Below the pieces are notes generated by a model. The model was not told where the DNA came from. It saw nothing but the letters and a program-made list of their open reading frames with translations, and ran no database searches. A DNA stretch of 14,838 nt, taken from contig JAAYOX010000236.1 of assembly GCA_012520135.1 (NCBI GenBank), positions 1 to 14,838 on the forward strand, read 5' to 3'. The stretch is from Clostridia bacterium. GTDB lineage: Bacteria; Bacillota; DULZ01. Shown in pieces: positions 1 to 6,535 of the stretch; position 1 is the stretch's first letter; every line of letters begins with the position of its first letter. A program made the translations under genes and the position numbers.

Positions 1-192
1 CTAATTGATGCCGGTACTACCGGAGCTGCCGGTGTGAGAGGTCTACAAGTTCACCAGGAAGTTCCTTATACCATGGTTCTGCTCCATATGGATCAGGAAC
101 ACCGGGGCTGGATGCTCTCAGCTACCGATACCCTCAGCTTTTTCAGCAGGACAGGTAAGCTTTCCTTGGAAAGGCGGCTTTTTGTTCATTGA
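1..192 (+). CDS. 3' end of an unidentified gene (truncated by the window edge)
   Basis: Frame 1 is open from the left edge to a TGA at 190-192, giving 63 C-terminal residues. The other two forward frames have stops within the first eight bases, which supports this frame as coding. The visible part starts LIDAGTTGAAGVRG and ends in a basic tail, SLERRLFVH. I do not recognise the family. Genes such as cinA or thpR often precede recA in related Clostridia, but I see none of their C-terminal motifs. The stop codon lies inside the -35 element of the recA promoter, so the two genes are directly adjacent while recA has its own promoter. Confidence 0.5.
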   Translation, partial: LIDAGTTGAAGVRGLQVHQEVPYTMVLLHMDQEHRGWMLSATDTLSFFSRTGKLSLERRLFVH

Positions 193-218
193 CATGGACT
201 CAAAAGATGGTATATAAT
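189..218 (+). promoter_or_regulatory. recA promoter (SigA type)
   Basis: A perfect -35 TTGACA lies at 189-194 and a perfect -10 TATAAT at 213-218, separated by 18 bp. The start point should fall near 225, inside or just before the LexA box at 228-241. The -35 element overlaps the stop codon of the upstream gene. Confidence 0.85.
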
Positions 219-227
219 TGAAAGAAC

Positions 228-241
228 CGAACATATGTTTT
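228..241 (+). promoter_or_regulatory. LexA (DinR) operator, SOS box of recA
   Basis: CGAACATATGTTTT matches the Gram-positive SOS box consensus CGAACRNRYGTTYC at every position except the last (T for C). It sits immediately downstream of the -10 element, where bound LexA would block initiation. This indicates that recA, and the coupled recX, are induced by DNA damage. Confidence 0.9.
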
Positions 242-254
242 AGGGGGGTTCATC

Positions 255-1274
255 ATGTCAGATAAACAAAAGGCTTTGGAAATAGCTTTGCTGCAGATTG
301 AAAGGCAGTTTGGTAAGGGTTCAATCATGAGATTGGGACAAACAGCAGGCATGAATATCGAGGTAATACCTACCGGTGCACTACCGCTGGATGTGGCGCT
401 TGGTATTGGAGGAGTACCAAGAGGGCGTATTATTGAAATCTTCGGCCCGGAATCATCCGGTAAGACTACGGTAGCACTGCATATTATTGCAGAAGCACAG
501 AAAAAAGGTGGTATTGCCGCTTTCATCGATGCGGAACATGCCCTGGATCCTAATTACGCAGGTAAACTGGGAGTTGACATAGATAATTTGCTCCTCTCCC
601 AACCGGATACAGGAGAACAGGCTTTGGAAATTGCGGAAGCGCTGGTAAGGAGTAATGCAATAGATGTGGTGGTTGTTGATTCGGTAGCAGCATTAGTGCC
701 CCGGGCTGAGATAGAAGGAGAGATGGGGGATGCCCATGTGGGATTGCAGGCCCGGCTAATGTCACAGGCCCTTCGTAAACTGGCCGGAGCCATCAGTAAA
801 TCCAAGACTACGGCTATTTTTATTAACCAGTTGCGAGAGAAGGTAGGCATTATGTTTGGCAATCCTGAGACTACTCCCGGTGGACGAGCCTTAAAATTTT
901 ATGCTTCAGTTCGGTTAGAAATTAAAAGAGTGGAGAATTTAAAGCAGGGCACTGAATTAGTAGGCTCCAGAACCAGGGTCAAAGTGGTCAAGAATAAGAT
1001 GGCGCCTCCCTTTAAACAGGCTGACTTTGATATTATGTACGGTGAAGGGATTTCCCGGGAAGGGTGTATTCTGGATCTGGGGGCGGAATTGAATATTGTC
1101 CAAAAAAGCGGGGCTTGGTACTCTTATAATGATGAAAGATTAGGTCAAGGCAGGGAGAATGCTAAAGATTTTTTAAAGGAGAACAGGGAAATAGCGGCTG
1201 CTATTGAAGAGGCCATCCGAAACCACTACTTCCCGGCCAAAGAGCAAGGGGAAGAAAAGGAACCGGTTGAATAG
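255..1274 (+). CDS. recA: RecA recombinase
   Basis: RecA polymerises on single-stranded DNA, catalyses ATP-dependent strand exchange and stimulates LexA self-cleavage. The 339-residue product has the usual RecA length. Visible motifs are the Walker A GPESSGKT (residues 64-71), a Walker B strand ending in VVVVDS (about 138-143) and the L2 DNA-binding loop after INQLREKVGIMFG (about 190-215) with PETTPGGRALKF. The C-terminus is acidic (EEKEPVE), as is common in RecA. The ATG follows a strong G-rich ribosome site at 242-248. Expression is predicted to be SOS-controlled by the LexA box at 228-241. The last base of the stop codon is the first base of the recX start, so the two are translationally coupled. 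Confidence 0.99.
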   Translation: MSDKQKALEIALLQIERQFGKGSIMRLGQTAGMNIEVIPTGALPLDVALGIGGVPRGRIIEIFGPESSGKTTVALHIIAEAQKKGGIAAFIDAEHALDPNYAGKLGVDIDNLLLSQPDTGEQALEIAEALVRSNAIDVVVVDSVAALVPRAEIEGEMGDAHVGLQARLMSQALRKLAGAISKSKTTAIFINQLREKVGIMFGNPETTPGGRALKFYASVRLEIKRVENLKQGTELVGSRTRVKVVKNKMAPPFKQADFDIMYGEGISREGCILDLGAELNIVQKSGAWYSYNDERLGQGRENAKDFLKENREIAAAIEEAIRNHYFPAKEQGEEKEPVE

Positions 1275-1741
1275 TGGAAGCTCTGTCTTATGCCTTGGCT
1301 GCATTGGCAAGAAAGAGGCATACCAGAGCCCAGTTGGAGCAGAAGTTGCACCGGAGGCAGTACGACGAAAATACGATAGATTTCGTATTGGCCTACTGTC
1401 AGGAAAGAAAGTATCTTGATGATTATGAATTTGCTCTAATCTGGATTGAAGATCGTATTCGTCTAAAACCCATGGGCAGATGGCGGTTAAAGCAGGAATT
1501 AAGCAGAAAAGGCGTGGCAATGGATCTCATTGAAAAAGCCTTGGATGAATTATTGCCCTTGGAACAGGAGTTGATTCTGGCCAAGCAGGTGCTTAAAGGA
1601 TGTATGACCAAAATGTCGGATGGGCAAACCGTCACGTGTAAGGTATTCAACTATTTGGCACGACGTGGATTTTCCAAGCAGCTCATTTATCAGGCTGCTT
1701 TTGAGCTTGGGCTAATTCTATGCAAAAATGATCAAACTTGA
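1274..1741 (+). CDS. recX: RecX regulatory protein
   Basis: RecX binds RecA filaments and modulates their growth and recombinase activity. The 155-residue product is all helical, with the repeating three-helix RecX motifs. Recognisable segments are YALAALARKRHTRAQLEQKL near the N-terminus, VLAYCQERKYLDDYEFA (about 38-54) and PMGRWRLKQELSRKG (about 66-80). It starts with GTG at 1274, sharing one base with the recA stop codon, which is typical for a recA-recX operon and implies coupling and shared SOS control. A separate promoter (1738-1767) begins in its last codon, so the next transcript is independent of recX. Confidence 0.93.
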   Translation: MEALSYALAALARKRHTRAQLEQKLHRRQYDENTIDFVLAYCQERKYLDDYEFALIWIEDRIRLKPMGRWRLKQELSRKGVAMDLIEKALDELLPLEQELILAKQVLKGCMTKMSDGQTVTCKVFNYLARRGFSKQLIYQAAFELGLILCKNDQT

Positions 1742-1767
1742 CATGATGCCCCCAACAATATTAAAAT
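1738..1767 (+). promoter_or_regulatory. Promoter of the intergenic RNA
   Basis: A perfect -35 TTGACA (1738-1743) overlaps the recX stop codon. It is followed after 18 bp by TAAAAT (1762-1767), a five-of-six match to the -10 consensus. The predicted start point is about 1774. No protein gene begins before the terminator at 1947-1973, so this promoter is best explained as driving a short untranslated RNA. Confidence 0.65.
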
Positions 1768-1773
1768 ACAGGG

Positions 1774-1973
1774 GAAGAGTTATGTTGGAAACTACCACCT
1801 TGTGTTTTCCATATAGATGTGAAGCGGATTATGGGTACCTTTAGTGTTGGTCTTATGCCATCGGTAATGACCTGCTTAGCTTGCGTACAATAGTTCTCGT
1901 CTTCAGTTGGACGCAAAATGGGAATAAGGTGATAGCTTTCTAACATATGCCGAGTTTTGCTCGGCATTATTTT
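1774..1973 (+). ncRNA. Candidate 6S-like regulatory RNA
   Basis: A transcript of about 200 nt is bounded by the promoter at 1738-1767 and the terminator at 1947-1973. Its ends pair in a long closing stem: 1781-1801 pairs with 1926-1947, giving 19 Watson-Crick pairs plus one G-U, one mismatch and one bulge. Inside are an asymmetric open region (1802-1821 / 1878-1925), a bulged apical arm (1822-1877; AAGCGG with CTGCTT, then ATTA/TAAT and TGG/CCA) and a small hairpin on the 3' side (TTGCGT 1881-1886 with ACGCAA 1911-1916). Size, own promoter, long closing stem, large bubble, 3'-side hairpin and apical arm all fit 6S RNA, which binds the RNA polymerase housekeeping holoenzyme. The folding is by eye, and the 6S assignment is inference; another structured RNA is possible. 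Start and end are approximate. Confidence 0.6.
1947..1973 (+). terminator. Rho-independent terminator of the intergenic RNA
   Basis: An 8-bp stem, ATGCCGAG (1947-1954) with CTCGGCAT (1960-1967), closes a 5-nt loop TTTTG. It is followed by TATTTT. It separates the recX/RNA transcripts from rny. Confidence 0.85.
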
Positions 1974-2014
1974 GTAACATTAGCTTATCAAATTAAATAT
2001 CTGAGGAACAGGAG

Positions 2015-3562
2015 GTGAAAAATATTTTTTGGGAGATTTTTTTGATTGGAATAATCGCTCTGATTATAGGTGTTGCGGCAGGTTATTTTATCCGTAAGTA
2101 TATATCGGAGGCCAAAATTGCGTCAGCGGAGGAAGCGGCGGCTAAGATAATAGAAGAAGCTCAAAAAGATGCTGAAGCCAAGAAACGTGAATCGATTTTA
2201 GAGGCCAAGGAAGAAGTCCACCGGTTGCGCAATGAGGTGGAAAGGGAAAACCGGGAACGTCGTAATGAATTGCAGCGTTTGGAGAGGCGTTTGGTTCAGA
2301 AGGAAGAAACCCTTGATCGGAAAAGCGATGCAATTGAGCGCAAAGAAGAGAACCTGCATCGCAAAGAAAACGAATTAGAGGATTTAAAAACCAGCCTGAC
2401 GGAAGTTTACCAGCAGCAATTAGCGGAATTGGAACGACTGTCGGGTTTAACCTCAGATGAGGCTAAAACTTTGTTGTTGGAGAGTATAGAGGAAGAGATA
2501 AAGCACGAAGCTGCAATTATGATCAAGGAAATTGAAACACAAGCCAAAGATGAAGCTGATAAGAAGGCAAGGGAAATTATTACTCTTGCAATTCAGCGTT
2601 GTGCTGCAGATCATGTGGCTGAGACTACCGTTTCGGTGGTAACCCTACCCAACGATGAAATGAAAGGCCGGATCATTGGCCGGGAAGGGCGAAACATACG
2701 GGCGTTGGAAACTTTGACAGGGGTAGATCTCATTATTGACGATACTCCTGAAGCTGTTATTCTGTCCGGGTTTGATCCTATCAGGCGCGAAATAGCCAGG
2801 GTTGCCTTAGAAAAATTAATCAATGACGGTCGTATCCATCCTGCCCGGATAGAGGAAATGGTTGAGAAAGCTCAGAAAGAAGTAGACCAACGGATCAGGG
2901 AAGAAGGGGAACAAGCTGTTTTTGAAACCGGCATCCACGGAATTCATCCTGAGTTGGTTAAGTTCTTGGGCAGGCTGAAGTTTAGAACCAGTTACGGTCA
3001 AAATGTGCTGAAGCATTCCATTGAAGTGGCCCATTTAGCGGCAGCGATGGCTGCTGAATTAGGTGTCGATGTCGCTTTAGCTAAAAGAGCAGGATTATTA
3101 CATGATATCGGTAAAGCAGTAGATCATGAAGTGGAAGGCCCCCATGTGACTCTCGGTATGGATTTAGCGAAGAAATATAAGGAAAATCCTGAAGTCATTA
3201 ACGCTATTGGTGCTCATCACGGAGATATTGATCCGTTGACTGTAGAAGCTGTTTTGGTACAAGCCGCTGATGCTGTATCAGCAGCAAGACCAGGAGCACG
3301 ACGGGAGACACTGGAAACTTATATTAAGAGATTGGAAAAGCTAGAAGAGATTGCAGATTCTTTCGAAGGAGTAGAAAAAGCTTTTGCGATTCAAGCAGGA
3401 CGAGAGATCAGGATTATGGTGAAACCAGACAAGATTGACGATCTGGTTTCCGTTCGATTGGCTAGGGATATTGTGAAGAAAATTGAAGCTGAACTTGAGT
3501 ACCCAGGTCAGATCAAAGTTGTAGTTATCAGGGAGACCAGAGCAGTTGAATATGCTAAATAG
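2015..3562 (+). CDS. rny: Ribonuclease Y
   Basis: RNase Y is the membrane-anchored endoribonuclease that initiates mRNA decay in many Firmicutes. The product is 515 residues, close to the 520 typical of the family. In order it has one N-terminal membrane helix (about 5-26), a long charged coiled coil (about 30-200), a KH RNA-binding domain with a GREG loop (223-226) and an HD domain with the metal-binding HD pair in LLHDIGKA (363-364). The frame opens after a stop at 1994-1996. The GTG at 2015 directly overlaps the AGGAGG ribosome site (2010-2015), which is an impossible spacing for that site. An ATT at 2024 would be correctly spaced, so the true start is uncertain by a few codons. A terminator follows immediately. 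Confidence 0.96.
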   Translation: MKNIFWEIFLIGIIALIIGVAAGYFIRKYISEAKIASAEEAAAKIIEEAQKDAEAKKRESILEAKEEVHRLRNEVERENRERRNELQRLERRLVQKEETLDRKSDAIERKEENLHRKENELEDLKTSLTEVYQQQLAELERLSGLTSDEAKTLLLESIEEEIKHEAAIMIKEIETQAKDEADKKAREIITLAIQRCAADHVAETTVSVVTLPNDEMKGRIIGREGRNIRALETLTGVDLIIDDTPEAVILSGFDPIRREIARVALEKLINDGRIHPARIEEMVEKAQKEVDQRIREEGEQAVFETGIHGIHPELVKFLGRLKFRTSYGQNVLKHSIEVAHLAAAMAAELGVDVALAKRAGLLHDIGKAVDHEVEGPHVTLGMDLAKKYKENPEVINAIGAHHGDIDPLTVEAVLVQAADAVSAARPGARRETLETYIKRLEKLEEIADSFEGVEKAFAIQAGREIRIMVKPDKIDDLVSVRLARDIVKKIEAELEYPGQIKVVVIRETRAVEYAK

Positions 3563-3566
3563 GAAA

Positions 3567-3590
3567 AAAGCGGTCTTGCGGGACCGCTTT
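3567..3590 (+). terminator. Terminator after rny
   Basis: A 9-bp stem, AAAGCGGTC (3567-3575) with GACCGCTTT (3582-3590), has a 6-nt loop and lies five bases after the rny stop. The A-run on the 5' side and T-run on the 3' side form the base of the stem. The external U-tract is short (CCCATTT), so termination may be partial. Confidence 0.75.
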
Positions 3591-3650
3591 CCCATTTGTG
3601 ACAAAAAATAATAATGCATAAGTTACATAACCGGAAGGAGATAACTCCAG

Positions 3651-3755
3651 GTGAGAAGAATATTGACCAAACGACGATACAGCAGAGGCAGGTGTAACTC
3701 TTGGATTTACATTTTAGTAATGGAGAAACTATTTCCGAAAGTTCCGGCTTGTTAA
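3651..3755 (+). CDS. Possible 34-residue leader ORF, weakly supported
   Basis: A GTG at 3651 lies ten bases after AAGGAG (3635-3640) and opens 34 codons ending at TAA 3753-3755. The peptide is very basic at its start (VRRILTKRRYSRGR). It overlaps the first 55 bases of the next gene in another frame. It is proposed only because it has its own ribosome site in an otherwise empty 138-base gap. It could equally be chance, with the AAGGAG belonging to nothing. Confidence 0.2.
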   Translation: MRRILTKRRYSRGRCNSWIYILVMEKLFPKVPAC

Positions 3756-4225
3756 TCTCCATCTTAATGCGCTATCCGGAAATTAGCACAATCAGCTATA
3801 ATCCGGATGATAATATAATTTCATTGTCCTTTAGTTTCGCTCATTGTCCTGGGGAGGAACGATTTGTTGAGGGTAAAAAGCGGTTGTTGGAGTGCTTACA
3901 TGCCTATAGTTTTTTAGAGGGGAAAACAATGCCTGAGTTGTTTATCAGTTGGACAACCTCAGAAGTAATCAGTGTTATGAAAATAGCATATGATGTTGCA
4001 GCATTATCTAAAAGTGAAATATCCTTGATTATTTCCTTTTTGCAAGAGGAGTTCGAAGATTGCCTGATGAAGGACCTGGAGCCGGGTGAGCCGGTGGGTG
4101 AAGATGATTTGTTGTTGCAGGAAGAGTTTATCGGTTATATGCTGGAAAACTTCAAAGGTGCCGTACCCAGAAAGAAGCTGATTGCCTACAGAGAAGAAGG
4201 TAAAGTACATGTTTTTAAGAAATAA
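3701..4225 (+). CDS. Conserved-looking protein of unknown function
   Basis: I do not recognise this 174-residue protein. It has no signal peptide or obvious membrane helix. It is acidic overall, with an acidic linker near residues 125-140 (EPGEPVGEDD) and a short basic C-terminus (VHVFKK). An internal stretch around 40-50 reads as beta strand (NIISLSFSF). TTG at 3701 is the first possible start after an in-frame stop at 3695-3697 and has a modest GCAGGTG ribosome site upstream. The gene lies between rny and the YmdB-like gene and ends 28 bases before the latter, so those two are probably co-transcribed. A role linked to RNA decay or phosphodiesterase signalling would be guilt by association only. 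Confidence 0.75.
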   Translation: MDLHFSNGETISESSGLLISILMRYPEISTISYNPDDNIISLSFSFAHCPGEERFVEGKKRLLECLHAYSFLEGKTMPELFISWTTSEVISVMKIAYDVAALSKSEISLIISFLQEEFEDCLMKDLEPGEPVGEDDLLLQEEFIGYMLENFKGAVPRKKLIAYREEGKVHVFKK

Positions 4226-4253
4226 GATCCTGGATTAGTAAGGAGGGGCCTGC

Positions 4254-5039
4254 TTGCGAGTGTTAGTGGTAGGCGATGTGGTGGGAAAGCCTGGGCGCCA
4301 GGTTTTGGCAAGAGAATTAGGAAGAATTGTCGAGGAATACAATGTTGATTTTGTGATTGCTAACGGAGAAAATGCCGCCGGCGGTAACGGCATTACTCGC
4401 TCTGTAGCTGAGGAGATGTTTGATTCCGGTGTTGATGTGATTACGATGGGTAATCACGTGTGGGATAAAAAGGAATTAGTAGATTATATAGAAACGGAGC
4501 CAAGGATTATTCGTCCGGCTAACTACCCTCCCGGAACACCGGGAAGAGGCTTCGGTATTTTTGAAGTGAAGGATGGAGAATCCCTGGCGGTAATTAACTT
4601 GGCAGGCCGGGTTTTTATGGAACAACTGGATTGTCCCTTCCGTTGTGTGAAAGAAATACTACGCCAGACTATTAACAGCACTGTCAATACCATAGTAGAT
4701 TTTCATGCTGAGACTACTTCTGAAAAAGGTGCCATGGGCTATTGGTTGGATGGCCAGGTCAGTGCCGTTTGCGGCACCCATACTCATGTACAAACGGCTG
4801 ATGCCAAGATACTGCCCAAAGGTACGGCATTTATTACCGATTTAGGAATGACCGGTCCTGCTAATTCAGTATTGGGTATAGACCCTGATTTGATTGTGGA
4901 GAAGTTTGTATCACATATGCCGGTGAGGTTTCAACTGGCAAAGGGTCCCTCCCAATTTAACGGGGCGGTAATAGAGATCAATTCTGTCAATGGTTTATCT
5001 TGCTCTATTGAGAGTATTAACTTGCCAATAGAGGTCTAA
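4254..5039 (+). CDS. YmdB-family metallophosphoesterase (TIGR00282 type)
   Basis: This is a calcineurin-like metallophosphoesterase of the YmdB family. The Bacillus member hydrolyses cyclic nucleotides and controls biofilm and motility decisions. The 261 residues match family length. Metal-binding motifs are GDVVGKPGR (D8), NGENAAGG (E39, N40), MGNHVWD (N67, H68), DFHAE (H151) and CGTHTHVQ (H176, H178). It starts at TTG 4254, seven bases after a perfect AAGGAGG (4240-4246). There is no signal peptide, so it is cytoplasmic. It follows rny and the unknown gene, an arrangement close to the adjacent rny (ymdA) and ymdB of Bacillus. Only a weak AT-based hairpin follows it (5061-5078). Confidence 0.92.
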   Translation: MRVLVVGDVVGKPGRQVLARELGRIVEEYNVDFVIANGENAAGGNGITRSVAEEMFDSGVDVITMGNHVWDKKELVDYIETEPRIIRPANYPPGTPGRGFGIFEVKDGESLAVINLAGRVFMEQLDCPFRCVKEILRQTINSTVNTIVDFHAETTSEKGAMGYWLDGQVSAVCGTHTHVQTADAKILPKGTAFITDLGMTGPANSVLGIDPDLIVEKFVSHMPVRFQLAKGPSQFNGAVIEINSVNGLSCSIESINLPIEV

Positions 5040-5062
5040 AAAGGAAAAAAGTTTTTAAAATA

Positions 5063-5092
5063 AGAGGTTTTTCTCTTAATGGTGCAGAATAT
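5063..5092 (+). promoter_or_regulatory. Candidate sigma-H promoter of spoVS
   Basis: AGAGGTTTT (5063-5071) fits the sigma-H -35 pattern RnAGGAwww with one mismatch. GCAGAATAT (5084-5092) fits the -10 pattern RnnGAATww exactly. The gap is 12 bases, the usual spacing for this factor. spoVS of Bacillus subtilis is known to depend on sigma-H, which makes the match meaningful. The leader to the ATG at 5145 would be roughly 45 bases. Confidence 0.6.
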
Positions 5093-5144
5093 ACTGAATA
5101 TGGGTAATCTCCACACAACGAAATAACTACGGGAGGTCAAAATC

Positions 5145-5405
5145 ATGGAAGTTTTGAAAGTATCAGCGAAATCAAGCCCTAATTCCGTAGCCGGTGCTCT
5201 TGCTGGAGTGTTGCGAGAAAGAGGCGGTGCGGAAATCCAAGCGATTGGAGCAGGAGCGATCAACCAAGCAGTCAAAGCAGTAGCCATAGCCAGGGGATTT
5301 GTGGCACCCAGTGGGGTTGACTTGATTTGTATTCCTGCATTTACTGACATCGTCATTGACGGTGAGGAAAGAACAGCCATTAAGTTTATTGTTGAACCAA
5401 GATAG
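5145..5405 (+). CDS. spoVS: Stage V sporulation protein S
   Basis: SpoVS is a small, highly conserved Alba-like protein needed for progression beyond stage V of sporulation and for septation control in Bacillus. The product is 86 residues, the family standard. It has the characteristic run MEVLKVSAKSSPNSVAGALA, a central IQAIGAGAINQAVKA segment (about 31-45) that resembles nucleic-acid binding folds, and the C-terminal ERTAIKFIVEPR. A GGGAGG ribosome site (5131-5136) precedes the ATG. It is a single-gene unit, with a sigma-H-type promoter before it and a terminator after it (5436-5467). It is strong evidence that the host forms spores or descends from spore formers. Confidence 0.98.
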   Translation: MEVLKVSAKSSPNSVAGALAGVLRERGGAEIQAIGAGAINQAVKAVAIARGFVAPSGVDLICIPAFTDIVIDGEERTAIKFIVEPR

Positions 5406-5435
5406 AATTACTATTAAAATATTTTTGCCAATTAT

Positions 5436-5467
5436 ACCTGCTCATGTTTGGGGCGGGTTTTTCTTTT
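5436..5467 (+). terminator. Rho-independent terminator after spoVS
   Basis: ACCTGCTC (5436-5443) pairs with GGGCGGGT (5451-5458) in an 8-bp stem that includes two G-U pairs, with a 7-nt loop. A T-rich tract (TTTTTCTTTT) follows. An ATG at 5444 sits in the loop, which argues against it being the start of the dipeptidase. Confidence 0.8.
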
Positions 5468-5509
5468 GTAACTGTGTATTATAATAGACAGAAGAGGGAG
5501 TGGTGTTTT

Positions 5510-6460
5510 TTGAAAATAATTGATGCACATTGTGATTCTATTTTGGATGTGCTCCACGGTCAGAGGCATTTGGGAGATAAAAGGCATAACGGTCAGGCAG
5601 ACTTTACCAGTCTCCGGGAAGCCGGTGTTCGACTACAGTTTTTTGCTGTTTTTATTGAAAGTGCCTATAAGCCCGCTAAAGCGGTTTTACGAGCTTTGGA
5701 GGGGATAGAGGTCTTTCATGGGGAATTGGAACGAAATGCTCATCTTGTCACCCTGGTCAAATCCAAGGAGGATCTTAAGCGGTTATCTGAGGATCAAAGA
5801 TTAGGGGGGTTGTTGGCGGTGGAGGGAGGAGAGGCTCTGGGGGGCCAACTGAGCATGGTCAGCACCCTTTATCGTCTTGGTGTCCGCAGCATTGGTCTTA
5901 CTTGGAATCAGGGCAATGATTTGGCCGATGGGGTGGGAGTTGGAGAAAAACATCAAGGGTTAACCAAATTTGGTGAAGAAGTGGTTAAAGAAATGAATCG
6001 ATTGGGTATGCTGGTGGATTTGGCTCATATTGCGGAGAAAGGTTTTTGGGATGTTTTGGAGGTTAGCGAAAGCCCCGTAATCGTTACCCACGCTAATTGT
6101 CAGGCATTGTGTCCCCATCCCCGCAATCTGAATGATGAGCAGTTGAATGCTCTGGCGGCACAAGGGGGCTGTGTGGGTATTACTTTTGTGCCCGATTTCA
6201 TCGATGCTGTTAATCCTAGCATTGACAGGTTAGTGGACCATATCGACTATGCTGTACAAATCATGGGAATTGATCATGTTGGGTTAGGCTCAGATTTTGA
6301 TGGGATGGATACCAGGACGCCGGGGTTAGAGACAGCTTCTGATTTGCCTAAACTGGTTGCTGAGTTGCTCCAACGGGGCTATTCCGAAGAAGATGTTAAC
6401 AAATTGGCATGGGGTAATTGGTATCGCATCCTCAATGAGTGTTTGCCCAAGGAAAACTAG
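5510..6460 (+). CDS. Membrane dipeptidase family protein (peptidase M19)
   Basis: This is a zinc-dependent dipeptidase of the renal-dipeptidase family, predicted to cleave Xaa-Xaa dipeptides. From TTG 5510 it has 316 residues. Zinc-ligand motifs are DAHCDS (H7, D9), AVEGGE (E105), DLAHIA (H173), VTHANC (H194) and a late GSDFDG (D262). TTG 5510 is preferred because GGGAG (5496-5500) precedes it at good spacing and the IIDAHCDS motif follows at once. The in-frame ATG at 5444 lies inside the spoVS terminator. A good -10 (TATAAT, 5480-5485) precedes it, with no clear -35. No signal peptide is visible, so this member is cytoplasmic. Its physiological substrate, possibly a peptide or a D-amino-acid dipeptide from wall turnover, cannot be read from the sequence. 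Confidence 0.92.
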   Translation: MKIIDAHCDSILDVLHGQRHLGDKRHNGQADFTSLREAGVRLQFFAVFIESAYKPAKAVLRALEGIEVFHGELERNAHLVTLVKSKEDLKRLSEDQRLGGLLAVEGGEALGGQLSMVSTLYRLGVRSIGLTWNQGNDLADGVGVGEKHQGLTKFGEEVVKEMNRLGMLVDLAHIAEKGFWDVLEVSESPVIVTHANCQALCPHPRNLNDEQLNALAAQGGCVGITFVPDFIDAVNPSIDRLVDHIDYAVQIMGIDHVGLGSDFDGMDTRTPGLETASDLPKLVAELLQRGYSEEDVNKLAWGNWYRILNECLPKEN

Positions 6461-6473
6461 AGTGAGGGGCCCC

Positions 6474-6502
6474 TTGTGTTTCCGGAATGATAGGAATACA
6501 AT
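6474..6502 (+). promoter_or_regulatory. Possible promoter of the PHP-aminotransferase pair
   Basis: TTGTGT (6474-6479) and TACAAT (6497-6502) are 17 bp apart. The -10 matches five of six positions and the -35 only three of six. It lies in the 75-base gap before the PHP gene. Confidence 0.35.
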
Positions 6503-6535
6503 AAAAACAGGACTGAATAGGACAGGAGTAGTAAG

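Noticed and set aside
1..192. Identification of the left-edge fragment as cinA or thpR
   Set aside because: These genes often precede recA in related bacteria, but the C-terminal motifs expected of either are not visible, so no name is given.
5061..5078. TAAGAG/CTCTTA hairpin after the YmdB-like gene as a terminator
   Set aside because: The stem is only 6 bp and AT-rich, and its T-run is in the loop, not after the stem. The same bases fit better as the -35 region of the spoVS promoter.
5444..5509. Upstream ATG start for the dipeptidase (22 extra residues)
   Set aside because: The ATG is in the loop of the spoVS terminator, it has no ribosome site, and the family motif HxD begins right after the TTG at 5510, which does have one.
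6465..6474. Perfect palindrome AGGGGCCCCT after the dipeptidase stop as a terminator
   Set aside because: It has no loop and no T-run, so it cannot form a normal terminator hairpin. It is likely a chance palindrome.
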